Shown here: one piece after another, positions 53,176 through 64,000 of the stretch
Position numbering within the stretch: position 1 is the first letter of the stretch
Layout of the letters: every line of letters begins with the position of its first letter
DNA from: Chrysomallon squamiferum
Taxonomy: Eukaryota; Mollusca; Gastropoda; Neomphalida; Peltospiridae
DNA length: 64,000 nt
Direction: 5' to 3'
Assembly (NCBI GenBank): GCA_012295275.1
Contig: CM022676.1
Span: 2,434,313-2,498,312 of the forward strand
The notes under the pieces: model-generated
What the model saw: the letters and a program-made list of their open reading frames with translations, nothing else
The model's database searches: none
What the model was told of the DNA's origin: nothing
Program-made: the position numbers and the translations under genes

Positions 53176-56100
53176 TTATGCGACGAAGAAAACGCTGACT
53201 ACGACGAGTAACACAGAAGAGACTACAGCAACAGCAGTTACAGCAGTTTTGTTACATTCACAATCGGTTGTATTTCCTTTTACAGTCGATGACTCAGCAA
53301 TCTCTGTAGACTTTGTAGATGGCTTGAAAGATGTTCCTATAATTAATTATTATAAAACAAGTCAATACCATCCATGAATATACTATCACAATAATTGACT
53401 CATATAATTGTTTAGTCCGTGTAGTCAAATTAATTTTCAACTTCAAGGTAAACAAAATCAACTTCACTGTAAAGATGTGTTGACAAAATAATTATTTAAG
53501 ACGTTACATATATAGATTGTATTATCTTTATTTTTACAGCTATTCTCATTATTACATCTAAATCTTATAAATTTAGGAGTAACTGTAAAGCTTACTAAGC
53601 GGTATAAACCACGAGTTTCAAACTTGTAAAGTTATCAGCATCAAATATCATAAAATAAAGATATCGTAGTATCTATAATGCAGACTAAAATACAAAAATG
53701 TCATATTACTATTAATACCAACACTTACTTTCAGTGTAAAATAAACACAAAGCCTATGAAAAAAAAAACACATAAATAAATAAATAAAAATTACAAATCA
53801 ACATGGGAAAATTTACAAATAGACTACCTCGTTTGATGAGCTTTTCTGTAATATAAAAACACAAAAAGTGTTGAGAAATAAATGATTATGAATTTTTTTT
53901 TACTTCCTGAGGTAAATGTTAAAATATTTATGTTGTAATAGACATTATTGTGCACGGTCAACACACTACAAAAATATAAATCCGTCATTTCACAATTATC
54001 TTTACCCGATGAATAACACAGCAATAATTAGATTGATTCATACGATATTATGTATACGTCAGCACCAATTGAAATCTAATTCTTTATGATCTACTGTCCT
54101 GGTACGTTCAAGTTACATTTTATACTGAAATGAGTCAGCATTAACATTGTTTATACATAAACAAGACGCTACTTTTCATTTATAAAAAATAAAAATGAGA
54201 TTTAGAAATAAAATAATTATTACTTTTATATTGATACAGCATACAAACAAACAAGAAAGCAGAAACACATGCAGAAGTGCATAGATGACGTGAAACCTGC
54301 ATACTGCAGAAAGATGCTTAGCTGCAGTGATTAACAGAAAAATGGAAAGAAAGTAACACAATACACTTGATATATATAGATATAGATAGATGAATTTTGA
54401 ATTAAATACAAATATACTGTTTTTCGAATAATTTTGAAAAGTAATTGTTTGTGTTGAACATTTTCTTTCTCGGTTATTGACTCAGATATTTTTACACAAA
54501 TACAAATAACAGACGTAAAATACATAAACATTTCACTTTATCTGAAATGGCATCTTCACTTACTTTCTCTAGTAATGTTCTATAATCAGTAATAGAACAA
54601 GTTAATTCACCCAAATACGTCAACAACTAATATTATATATAACCAACTTTTAACTTCCTTTCGTTGATAATGTTACATAATCAACAAGAACAGAAATTAA
54701 ATTCCTAAATGCACGACAACTCATAAAAAAAAATCATGTTTTCACTTACTTAGAATGGTGATGTTATCAGAACTTTCAGAGAAATGTGGACTACCAGCAA
54801 GTGTGATATAACCAATTCCACAGAAATATTCTCCTGAATCAATGCAAGTCATTCCTGTCACTTGAATCTGGACAAAAGATCCTGATTTGTCATTGTTGTC
54901 AGACTTTCCTGTCACTGTCGCTCTAGATCCAAAGTTGTTTACATCTTTTAAAACAGCTTTACCTCCATTGTTTATAGTGATAGCAGAAGCTATCGTAACA
55001 CTAGTACTGGGATTGCTGAGAAGTTTTCTGCTCACTGATACAGAATTAAGGAAATCAACCTGACTCATGATGTTACCAAGACTACATCTGACTGTGACAG
55101 GAACTCCTTCATAAACAGGACGTGGGCTGATTGTGAGTTGTGCGGCTTCACCTGTAAGTAAACATGTACAAAGAAATAACTTTAAAATGTAGTAAACGTT
55201 TTCAATGTCAATGTTATATATTTCTTAATCTGAATAATACGTTTATCATATAAATCAGAAGAAAACATTTAATTTTAATTTAATGAGTTTCCTTCCATAT
55301 TTCAAATATTTCATCACATAATGTACCGAAACTGAAGAATCTTTGAAAGTTAAATTCATAGAATAAAAGATTAGTAATGTATTTAAATAAATTTAAAGCA
55401 CTAAATTTGAAAGAAAAAAAATTGAAACAATAATATTCTCAAGAGATTGTTTAAAATGCAAAAGGCTAATAATAGAATAAAAACATTTTTCGAAATAAAA
55501 TGTAAATGAAAACATAGCATTTAAGAGGAAAGTATAATGGACGAGAGTAATATGATTATATTTCCACACACGCCGATACACTCAGAGAGATAGAGAAAAG
55601 GACAGACAGACAGAGAGACACAGCCATGCACACAATACAAATATATTTCACATATATTTTAAAAATATATTATATAATGTAACGGTCTGAATGTTGGTAT
55701 AAATATACTGCAATATCAGTCAGATAACATCGCATGTACCTGAAGCAGATACATTTTGATAGAGATAATCAGCTACAAATATAACACAATCATTCCAGAA
55801 CTAAAAATATATGGCACCCAACACTGCACTTATCCAAACTAAAAATCATTTATAAACCTGTTTATAAAATACTTCCTGGTCTAGTCAATATGTAATATGT
55901 CAATATACAATAGTAATACAAAAGTAAAAGTCAGTGTTAAACTGGTAAACAAAATATACAGAAACACACCCAGACATCCAAACACACACACACATCCACT
56001 CACGTGTATATGATATACATTACAAACAATCAGTTAGATAAGATAGAATGATAAATAAAATTAATTTGTTAAACGCATTAATAAAAAAAAAAGACACTTC

Positions 56101-56228
56101 CTGTATTTCTCGATAGATCAAAACCGAAGACTTGTATTTAGAGATAAACAAATACAAATTAAGTAAAACTCACCAGTTGAAGTCAGTGTTAAACTTGTTA
56201 ACAAAATAACAGTCATTACTGTGGACAT
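53176..56228 (-). CDS. Gene C: single-Ig membrane protein without cytoplasmic tail
   Basis: Three exons give 618 nt (205 aa) with no interruption. Signal exon 56,174-56,228 codes MSTVMTVILLTSLTLTST. Ig1 exon 54,750-55,151 (402 nt, phase 1-1) has LTISPRPVYEGVPVTVRCSL and CIDSGEYFC. Stalk/membrane exon 53,176-53,336 has TSFKPSTKSTEIAESSTVK, DCECNKTAVTAVAVV and a helix SSVLLVVVSVFFV, then Ala and TAA. Compared with F and A0, the donor GTGTAAGT after the membrane helix reads GCATAAGT here, so the former donor now supplies the stop codon. The Ig2 exon is absent: the intron passes straight from a segment homologous to 15,840 to one homologous to 16,580 of gene A. The tail exon present in B is also missing. 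It could be a decoy or short surface form, or a pseudogene that happens to stay open. Expression is untested. Confidence 0.6.
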
Positions 56229-56312
56229 GATTAAACAATCTAAGAAAAATTTAAATGAAGAAATCTAACAGCGAGCTACTCCCTAGTTACTTTGTACAGG
56301 TTGTAAATTATG

Positions 56313-56324
56313 GGTCACGTGACC
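56313..56324 (-). promoter_or_regulatory. Palindromic E-box (CLEAR-type) upstream of gene C
   Basis: GGTCACGTGACC, 85 bases upstream of the ATG. The surrounding CTCCCTAGTTACTTTG-like leader is shared with gene B. Confidence 0.55.
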
Positions 56325-56329
56325 AGTGA

Positions 56330-57660
56330 GATAAAGAAACTACACCCTCTGTGAATCTTGTCTCCCATCTTCTACCGAAAATTTCACAAATTAAATCGGC
56401 TCTTTAACCGTGAGTTAGTTTTTAAAAAGTAATTAATCTTGATAAACTGTTGAATGGTGCGGACATTCTGACATACTTGTTAGACACACAACAGCAGATG
56501 ATATTGTCTTATTTTAAACAGAGGGCGCTAGTCACACTCTGGATGAAAGCAGATACAAAACAACATAAAATGAAGGAGAGAAGAAAACCAAAGGAAAGAA
56601 AGAAGAACGTTAAAGCAAGAAGAAACAGAAAAGAGATTACCTTTATATGTATAATTTATTTATGTTTTAAAAATATTATAACTAATGACTGTTCTCCACT
56701 GTTAAATAATTTCAAATCTCAGTATAAATAACAATGTCCTATCCATAGTTCAAATTTCACATTAAAACACACATTCCAAAAAAAAAAAACATCACGGGGA
56801 ATTTGTTGCTTCGCTAGTTTGTTTTTTAAAAAAGCAAACAAGAATTGGAAATCTTTAAAATGTTGATCATAATATGATCAATATTTTTAAAAATCTTCAG
56901 AGTAGCGTTCTGTTAATTCAATTTTAAACAAATTTTTATGGTAAGGTGAGGATATTTTGTTTAATTAAAATTAAATTTAATATTTCTTAAATGGTAGAGA
57001 TTTAAGATTTAAGATTTAAGAAAAACATAGTTAATGTAAAGATGCACCAATTAAATCACTAAAAAGAATAAGTAAAAATTATAAATATAAATAAAAATTA
57101 GTGAATTAATGAAACGGAACAAAAAGTATTTAAAATAATACATTAAATAAAAAACACACATAAAAGAACGATCAGAGCGTCTCATCAATAAGGGAAATAA
57201 AAAAAAGCTTTTATAACTTTTTCTTCCTTTCTTTCTTTCTTTCTTTATTTATTATTTTACTTAAATAGGACGTGGGCTGATTGTGGGCTGTAAATAAAAC
57301 ATGTTTAAACAAACCACTTCAAAATCTAATAAACATGCACTTCATCATCATTATTTATATTTTAAACATATTCATTAATTAACTATTCATTATCCGACTA
57401 GGAAATAATTAAAATTGTCCACGTTAACTTACTCATTACGGTTCATATTTCAAATATTTCTGACCTTAAGATGATGTAAAGAAATAATTTTTGACGTAGG
57501 ATTCAGTGAAAACAAAATCACTAATACTTCTCAACAAATGTATAGACGAGACCGCATGTATATTAGATGGTAACAATTAGATAAAAGAGAATGATAAGTA
57601 AAACTGAGCTGTTACATTTGTTAATGAAACACTTCCTGGATTCCGATAGAGATCAAAACT
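56330..57660. other. 5' flank of gene C
   Basis: Homologous to 40,380-41,430 upstream of gene B. It contains a short remnant of the start of an Ig1 exon near 57,269-57,290 (minus strand, CAGCCCACGTCC). No open gene. Confidence 0.55.
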
Positions 57661-57722
57661 CAATCCTAGATTTGGAAGTCAACGTCAAACTTGTTAATAA
57701 AATAACAGATTATTGTGGACAT
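57660..57722 (-). pseudogene. Degenerate signal-peptide exon
   Basis: The minus strand starts ATGTCCACAATAATCTG and keeps TTATTTTATTAACAAGTTTG, the signal-exon core, but a base has been lost so the Leu-rich frame is broken, and the donor is not conserved. Confidence 0.6.
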
Positions 57723-58337
57723 GTTTACACATACATTTCAAATCTAAACTATACATATATACATATTACACTTTGCGTCATGTAGGTTCTCTCTCTCCCT
57801 CTTTCTCTCTCTCTGTCTCGCTCTCTCTCTCAAAGATACATTACCCATGTATACATAAAATGTACATCATGCAGATAACATCCGTGTATATTACACAGAT
57901 ATATTTTGATAAAGACACTCATCTATAAAAATATAGCAACCACGCGAGAACTATAAATATAAGACCACCCAACAGTGAACAGAAAAAAATTAAAATCACT
58001 TGTAAAACCTCTTTATATAATACTTCCTTGTCTTGTCGAAACACCAGACACACATACACACATACACACACATACACACGCACATACATGAATATATATT
58101 GAAACATCAGTCAGATAACATCGCATTATACAGATAAATTCCGGTAAAAATACTCAGCTAAAATTACATCACAAACATCGCGAACTATAAATATAAGACA
58201 CCCAACACTTACAGATAAAAAAGAAATCAGTTCAAAAAGATATTTATAAAATACTTCATCGTCTCGTCGACCTCTCTGTGAAACACAAGTGTTATAGTTA
58301 TTTAGACATAAACAAATACAAATAAAGTAGAACTTAC

Positions 58338-58392
58338 CAGTTGAAGTCAGTGTTAAACTTGTTAATAAAATAACAGTGATTACTGTGGACAT
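58338..58392 (-). other. Intact signal-peptide exon (D unit 1)
   Basis: Codes MSTVITVILLTSLTLTST and ends at G|GTAAGT after 55 nt. There is no intact Ig exon of its own before the next signal exon, but gene C Ig1 lies downstream on the same strand in compatible phase. It could be an alternative first exon or an orphan. Confidence 0.6.
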
Positions 58393-58476
58393 GGTTAAAC
58401 AATCTAAGAACAACGGGAAAGAAGACGTGTAACAGCGGGCTAGATCCTAGTTGCTTTGTACAGGGTGTAAATGACG

Positions 58477-58488
58477 GGTCATGTGACC
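58477..58488 (-). promoter_or_regulatory. E-box (M-box-like) upstream of D unit 1
   Basis: GGTCATGTGACC, 85 bases upstream of the ATG. TCATGTG is the MITF M-box core. Confidence 0.5.
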
Positions 58489-59002
58489 GGTGACATGAAG
58501 AATCTATACCCTCTGTGATTGTTGTCTCCCCTAGTCTACTGTAAAATTTAACAAATAAAATCTGCGATTAAAGCACTGACTTAGTTTTTTTAACTGTAAA
58601 TAATCTTTATAAACTGTTGAATGGTCTGCACATATCGAGACAGTTGTTGCACACTCAACAGGAGATGTTATTGTTTTATTTTAAATACAAGGCGCTAGTC
58701 AAGCACTGGAAGAAAGCAGATACGAAATAACATGAAAATGAAAGAGAGAATACACAAATGGAAGGGGAGAAGAAAGTATAAGAAAGGAGAAAGAGAAGAA
58801 AACAGAATTTAGAACATATAATCTATTCATGCTTTATAAATATTATAAATAATTACTTTTGTCCACTGTTAAATATTTTCCTGTCTAATTATAAATAACT
58901 ATGTCACAATCCTTTGTAAAACATTTGACATTTAAAGAGATTTTAAGATTAAATTTATTAAATAACAACAACAATACCGACAACAACAAAAACAAGAACA
59001 GC

Positions 59003-59102
<100 letters not shown>

Positions 59103-59855
59103 GTAAATGCATTTCACAGGTACTGATAGTATAAAAATATAAAAAGTAAGATTTTATTAATTCATATAAATAAATTATTTTAGTAGCTTGATCATTTATT
59201 CAAAATTAAGAAGGTTATAAGGGTAGAATATTACGTTAGCTAGTTGAATAATTAAAGCTATGCGTTTAACCTAAATTAAGCACGAATTAAATTTCTAATA
59301 AGATTGATAAAGAATTAATAAATTAAGAAGATAATATTTTCTATTAAACAAAATAACCAACACACTGATGAATGATCAGAGCTTGAAAGCGGAAATAACT
59401 GTTGCCGAAGCTTTTAAAACAATTTGTTCTTTCTATTTTCTTCTTGAGCGACTCAGTATCTGTTTCACAATATAAATGACGTTTTTCGTTACCACAATAA
59501 AAGAAAACTAAATATAAAATATACTGAATGTGCTGACGCGAATCAGAAATCAAAGGGCTGTTGTTACAAACAAAATTAAACGTACTTGAATTTCAGTGGT
59601 AACGTCTAAGTGCATGAGTACTGACACTAAAAACAAGTTTATCAGTTACGTAATCCAATAATACAGCAAATGGCAAAACATACAGATTAACAAGTTGAAA
59701 CTGGACATAACAACGTTATAGTCGCTGCTATTTTCTTCCATTAAATCATTTTAATTCATTTTCCTTTTTAAAACAATTTTGTTATAGGTTACACATAACA
59801 ATGGTTCCATACAGCAATGATTTTCATTCTAAAACCAATTAAAATGTAATCTTAC

Positions 59856-59958
59856 TGTGAGTGTTGCTGGTAAAGATTGCAGAACAGAGATGGTTATTAC
59901 CCACAATGCATCTGAACATTCGTATTGTTTCACTGAGAAATACAGTGTGTGTTAAAAC
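59856..59958 (-). pseudogene. Ig2 3'-end fragment broken at a (CT)n tract
   Basis: Minus strand: HTVFLSETIRMFRCIVGNNH, then SAIFTSNTH and a GTAAGA donor. The 5' side stops after GTTTTAACACACACTG-type sequence and passes within about 30 bases into the (CT)n tract. The intact counterpart is the exon at 62,162-62,494. Confidence 0.7.
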
Positions 59959-59979
59959 CACTAACCTCACTCCCAGATT

Positions 59980-60120
<141 letters not shown>

Positions 60121-60631
60121 CACACACACACTCCCTGTTTATACATACATTACATATGTATACATACAATGCACATCATGGAGATCACATCACATGTATA
60201 TTACAAAGATATATTTTGATAAAGACACTCAGCTATAAATATATAACAACCACGCGAGAACTATAAATATCAGACCACCCAACAGTGAACTGACAAAAAA
60301 TTAAAATCACTTGTAAAACCTCTTTATATAATACTTCCTTGTCTAGTCGACATACACACACACACATGCACACACATGAATATATATTGCAACATCAGTC
60401 AGATAACATCGCATGTACATTACACAGATACATTCCGATAAAAATACTCAGCTAAAATGACATCACAAACATCGCGAACTATAAATATAAGACACCCAAC
60501 ACTAACAGATTGAAAAGAAATCAGTTCAAAAACCTATTTATAAAATACTTCATCGTCTCATCGACATGTCTGTGAAACACAAGTTTTATAGTTATTTAGA
60601 CATAAACAAATACAAATAAAGTAAAACTCAC

Positions 60632-60686
60632 CACTTGAAGTCAGTGTTAAACCTGTTAATAAAATGACAGTGATTACTGTGGACAT
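60632..60686 (-). other. Intact signal-peptide exon (D unit 2)
   Basis: Codes MSTVITVILLTGLTLTSS and ends at G|GTGAGT after 55 nt. Same situation as the exon at 58,338. Confidence 0.6.
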
Positions 60687-60770
60687 GGTTAAAAAATCTA
60701 AGAACAACGGGAAAGAAGACGTGTAACAGCGAGCTAGATCCTAGTTGCTTTGTACAGGGTGTAAATTACG

Positions 60771-60782
60771 GGTCATGTGACG
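60771..60782 (-). promoter_or_regulatory. E-box (M-box-like) upstream of D unit 2
   Basis: GGTCATGTGACG, 85 bases upstream of the ATG. The last base of the palindrome is changed. Confidence 0.45.
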
Positions 60783-61893
60783 TGAGATAAAGAAACTATA
60801 CCCTCTGTGATTGTTGTCTACGCTAGTCTAATGTAAAATCTAACAAATAAAATCTGCCATTAAAGCACTGACTTAGTTTTTTAACTGTAAATAATCTTTA
60901 TAAACTGTTGAATGGTCTGCACATATCGAGACAGTTGTTGCACACTCAACAGGAGATGTTATTGTTTTATTTTAAATACAAGGCGCTAGTCAAGCACTGG
61001 AAGAAAGCAGATACGAAATAACATGAAAATGAAAGAGAGAATACACAAATGGAAGGGGAGAAGAAAGTATAAGAAAGGAGAAAGAGATGAAGACAGAATT
61101 TACAACAAACAATGTATTTATGCTTTATAAATATTATAAATAATTACTTTTGTCCACTGTTAAAGATTTTCCTGTCTAATTATAAATAACTATGTCACAA
61201 TCCTTTGTAAAACATTTCACATTTAAAGAGATCTTAAGGTTAAATTTATTAAATAACAACAACAATACCAGCAACAACGAAAACAACAACAGGAATAATA
61301 ATAATGATAATAATAATAATAACAATAATAAAAATAGTAATAATAATAATAATAATAATAGTAATAATATTAAAAATAATAATTATAATAATAATAATAA
61401 TAAATAAAGTAAATGCACTTTACAGGTACTGATAGTATAAAAATATAAAAAGTAAGATTTTATTAATTCATATAAATAAATTATTTTAGTAGCTTGATCA
61501 GTTATTCAAAATTAAGAAGGTTATAAGGGTAGAATATTCTGTTAGCTAGTTGAACAATTAAAGCTATGCGTTCAACCTAAATTAAGCACGAATTAAATTT
61601 CTAATAAGATTGATAAAGAATTAATAAATTAAGAAGATAATATTTTCTATTAAACAAAATAACCAACACACTGAAGAATGATCAGAGCTTGAAAGCGGAA
61701 ATAACTGTTGCCGAAGCTTTTAAAACAATTTGTTCTTTCTATTTTCTTCTTGAGCGACTCAGTATCTGTTTCACAATATAAATGACGTTTTTCGTTACCA
61801 CAATAAAAGAAAACTAAATATAAAATATACTGAATGTGCTGACGCGAATCAGAAATCAAAGGGCTGTTGTTACAAACAAAATTAAACGTACTT

Positions 61894-61928
61894 GAATTTC
61901 AGTGGTAACGTCTACGTGCATGAGTACT
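61894..61928 (-). pseudogene. Candidate 35-nt stalk exon (D unit 2)
   Basis: TTTCAG acceptor, then a 35-nt piece coding LMHVDVTTEIQ, then GTACGT. Equal in length to the candidate at 11,412-11,446. It is preceded by the Ig2 exon at 62,162 and is probably part of the same decayed gene. Confidence 0.4.
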
Positions 61929-62161
61929 GAAACTAAAAACAAGTTTATCAGTTACGTAATCCAATAATACAGCAAATGGCAAAACATACAGATTAACAAG
62001 TTGAAACTGGACATAACAACGTTATAGTCGCCGCTATTTTCGTCCATTAAATCATTTCAATTCATTTTCCTTTTTAAAACAATTTTGTTATACGTTACAC
62101 ATAACAATGGTTCCATACAGCAATGATTTTCATTCTAAAACCAATTAAAATGTAATCTTAC

Positions 62162-62494
62162 TGTGAGTGTTGGTGGTAAAGATTGCAGAATAGAGATGGT
62201 TATTACCCACAATGCATCTGAACATTCGTGTGTTGTCACTGAGAGATACAGTGTGATTTAAAACAGAACTTTCTCTGTTCTCACACCCAGATAGTTTAGG
62301 TGGGTTAACTTTGATTCTGTTTGTGTATGGATACGACATCCACAACATACCACAAGGTTACTTCCACTGCCTCGACCACGACTGTGCTGGGTTACCAACA
62401 TTTCCATTACACCTGAATTCTAGAGTTTCGGAAACAATGTACCCAGTGAAAACCCTTTTAGGTCTAACGATCATTTCAGTTTCACTTGGCTTTT
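62162..62494 (-). pseudogene. Fragment set D: Ig2 exon with nonsense codon
   Basis: Full length (333 nt) with good acceptor and GTAAGA donor: FRCNGNVGNPAQSWSRQWK, then TAA at 62,358-62,360, then CGMLWMSYPYTNRIKVNPP, LSGCENRESSVLNHTVSLSD and MFRCIVGNNHLYS. In gene A the same codon is TAC. The second Trp of the W-x-W pair is Arg. The identical TAA occurs in F. Confidence 0.8.
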
Positions 62495-62624
62495 CTGAAA
62501 TTGATATATATGCTTTACTTTAATTTTGTTTACAAATAAACGTCTATTTCCTTTCATTTTTTATTTATTTTGTTTTTATTTTGTTTTAGTTATTAAATTG
62601 AAGTGTACCGAAGTTGTTGATATA

Positions 62625-62749
62625 TTTTCTCTTCAGTGACACAGAATTAAGTACATCAACCTGACTGATGTTACCAATACTACATCTGACAGTCACAGGA
62701 AATCCTTCATACACAGGAAGTGGATTTACTGTCAGTTTTGCCGCTTCAG
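62625..62749 (-). pseudogene. Fragment set D: truncated Ig1 exon
   Basis: TTTTCAG acceptor, then EAAKLTVNPLPVYEGFPV, TVRCSIGNISQVDVLNSVS and LKRK. After that the homology ends and the frame stops in A+T-rich DNA about 35 bases on. The C-terminal half of the Ig fold, including the second Cys, is gone. Confidence 0.75.
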
Positions 62750-63509
62750 CTGAAAATAAAAATGTATAGACAAACAAGTTATAAAATCAAGTGGTTGTTA
62801 TAACACTAGTTATTTCTTAAACAATGTAATATGTGTGAATACCCGAAATGACAGACAATTCCAAACAAGTGAGTGAACATCATGACGAGCCATAAGAAAA
62901 GTGACTAAAGTTCTGTTTACAATACCACACCACTCAAGTGTCAGTGTAAATCTTTACTTAAACTCAAATCAAATGATTACACAAACTGCACATGAAGATG
63001 AACCTGAATGTTAAGCAGAGACTCGTTTCAGATCCTTAACATGATATATTTGTATAGTAAGTCACTTGTTTTTTTAACACAAATCACCTAATACTCAGTC
63101 TGAGTTATATGATAGGAACCAGCACCTTTTCTCTTATTTAGTGTGTGCGAGTCTTGAGTAAACCAGCTGGCACAGTGGAACAGGACTCATTACAGGTGGA
63201 CTACCAGATTCTGAAACTAAATCAATCGTGGCTGACATATCAGAATCCAGTTCACTGTTCAACTCGTCTGGATCTTGTTTCTAGCGTGACTTTGTGACTG
63301 CTGCTTGTTACAAGTTCCTGACAGGTGCATTTTACTTATTTGTGTTTATCTATAACATGAAGTGCAGTAGTGTAATCACGGATGGTTGGCAAATTGGATA
63401 CGACAGAAACAAGATCATCCCCTGCTTCTATCCATACAACTAAGTAATTAAACGTAATTATTGAAATACAAAATTCATACATCAAAAGTAAACTAAAATC
63501 AAGTCTTAC

Positions 63510-63612
63510 TTTGAGTTCTGATGGTAAAGTTTGCAGAATGCATCTGAACATTCGTGTGTTGTCACTGAGAGATGCAATGTGTGTTAGAACAGAATTTCCT
63601 CTAGTCTCACAC
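63510..63612 (-). pseudogene. Ig2 3'-end fragment near the window end
   Basis: Minus strand: NSVLTHIASLSDNTRMFRC followed by an internal deletion of the IVGNNELY part (TGCATTCTGCAAACTTTACC), then a GTAAGA donor. Duplicate of the fragment at 51,727-51,845. Confidence 0.65.
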
Positions 63613-64000
63613 TGTGATTTTCTGTAATTTTAAAACTTTTTAAAAATAATTGTTGTCATAAAAATGTTCGTTTTCAGTATTTTATAAAACTATTTATCTG
63701 CTCTCAGATTTTAAACAATCATAAATAAGAGAAATAAAATTGGTGAAGTACATCACCATTTTATATAACATAAAAATCACGCCTTCTCTTATTTTCAATG
63801 GTAATTCTAGAAAATCAATTATAACAAACGACATTTTTCGCGTACATCAAACGCGTTTCTCTAATAAAATAACATCTTCACTTACTCTGTTACAAGTATT
63901 TCAAATGTATCAATGTTGATTAAGTTTTTTAAGTTCGTCTTTGTTTTTACAGTGAAACCCACATATCCGTGAAAAAATGTTTCAGTAGATATTTCTTTGT

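Noticed and set aside
59344-59553. Frame MISDSRQHIQYILYLVFF..., repeated at 61,650-61,859
   Set aside because: Present in both 2.3-kb units because of the duplication; A0 has a shorter, broken relative near 11,540. Evidence for an exon is insufficient.

Overview
The window is eukaryotic nuclear DNA: A+T-rich, crowded with long microsatellites ((TAA)n, (GA/CT)n, (CA)n, (TA)n) and minisatellites, with short exons bounded by GT-AG introns, transposon debris and one 200-base N gap. A BTBD-type BACK exon, a tRNA-derived SINE-like repeat and the family of secreted or membrane Ig-domain exons suggest an invertebrate, most likely a mollusc such as a gastropod. That is an inference; I cannot name the species.

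The core content is a cluster of rapidly duplicating immunoglobulin-domain membrane receptor genes. Each is built from the same modules: a 55-nt signal-peptide exon, a V-like Ig1 exon (about 400 nt), an Ig2 exon (about 333-351 nt), a stalk/transmembrane exon and a cytoplasmic-tail exon with tyrosine motifs. The introns up to the membrane exon are in phase 1, so modules can be dropped or shuffled without losing frame. Plus strand: partial copy A0 (11.4-12.4 kb), gene A (14.0-18.1 kb, decayed) and gene E (43.9-47.1 kb, intact, 356 aa). Minus strand: gene B (38.1-40.3 kb, pseudogene), fragment set F (49.2-51.8 kb, broken Ig exons but good membrane and tail exons), gene C (53.2-56.2 kb, an apparently intact 205-aa tail-less single-Ig protein) and fragment set D (57.7-63.6 kb, with a 2.3-kb tandem duplication). 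Four minus-strand signal exons carry a palindromic E-box (GGTCAYGTGAC) exactly 85 bases upstream of the start.

A large inverted duplication flanks A0/A: positions 1-11,109 are mirrored by about 22,828-35,835. The arms share a BACK-domain fragment, a ~0.4-0.5-kb tandem repeat, a repeat family carrying perfect heat-shock-element motifs, a SINE-like element and the last exon of a separate three-membrane-segment protein (gene G, 22.0-23.2 kb). The left arm stops at the N gap inside a minisatellite, so either a true palindrome or a mis-scaffolded alternative haplotype is possible. The right arm also holds about 3.8 kb of extra DNA (30.0-33.8 kb) with MULE transposase remnants between (CT)n tracts.

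The remainder is repeat-rich intergenic DNA: a (TTAC)-rich array at 35.8-37.2 kb, minisatellites downstream of genes B, C and E, and shared 5' flanks of the receptor copies.
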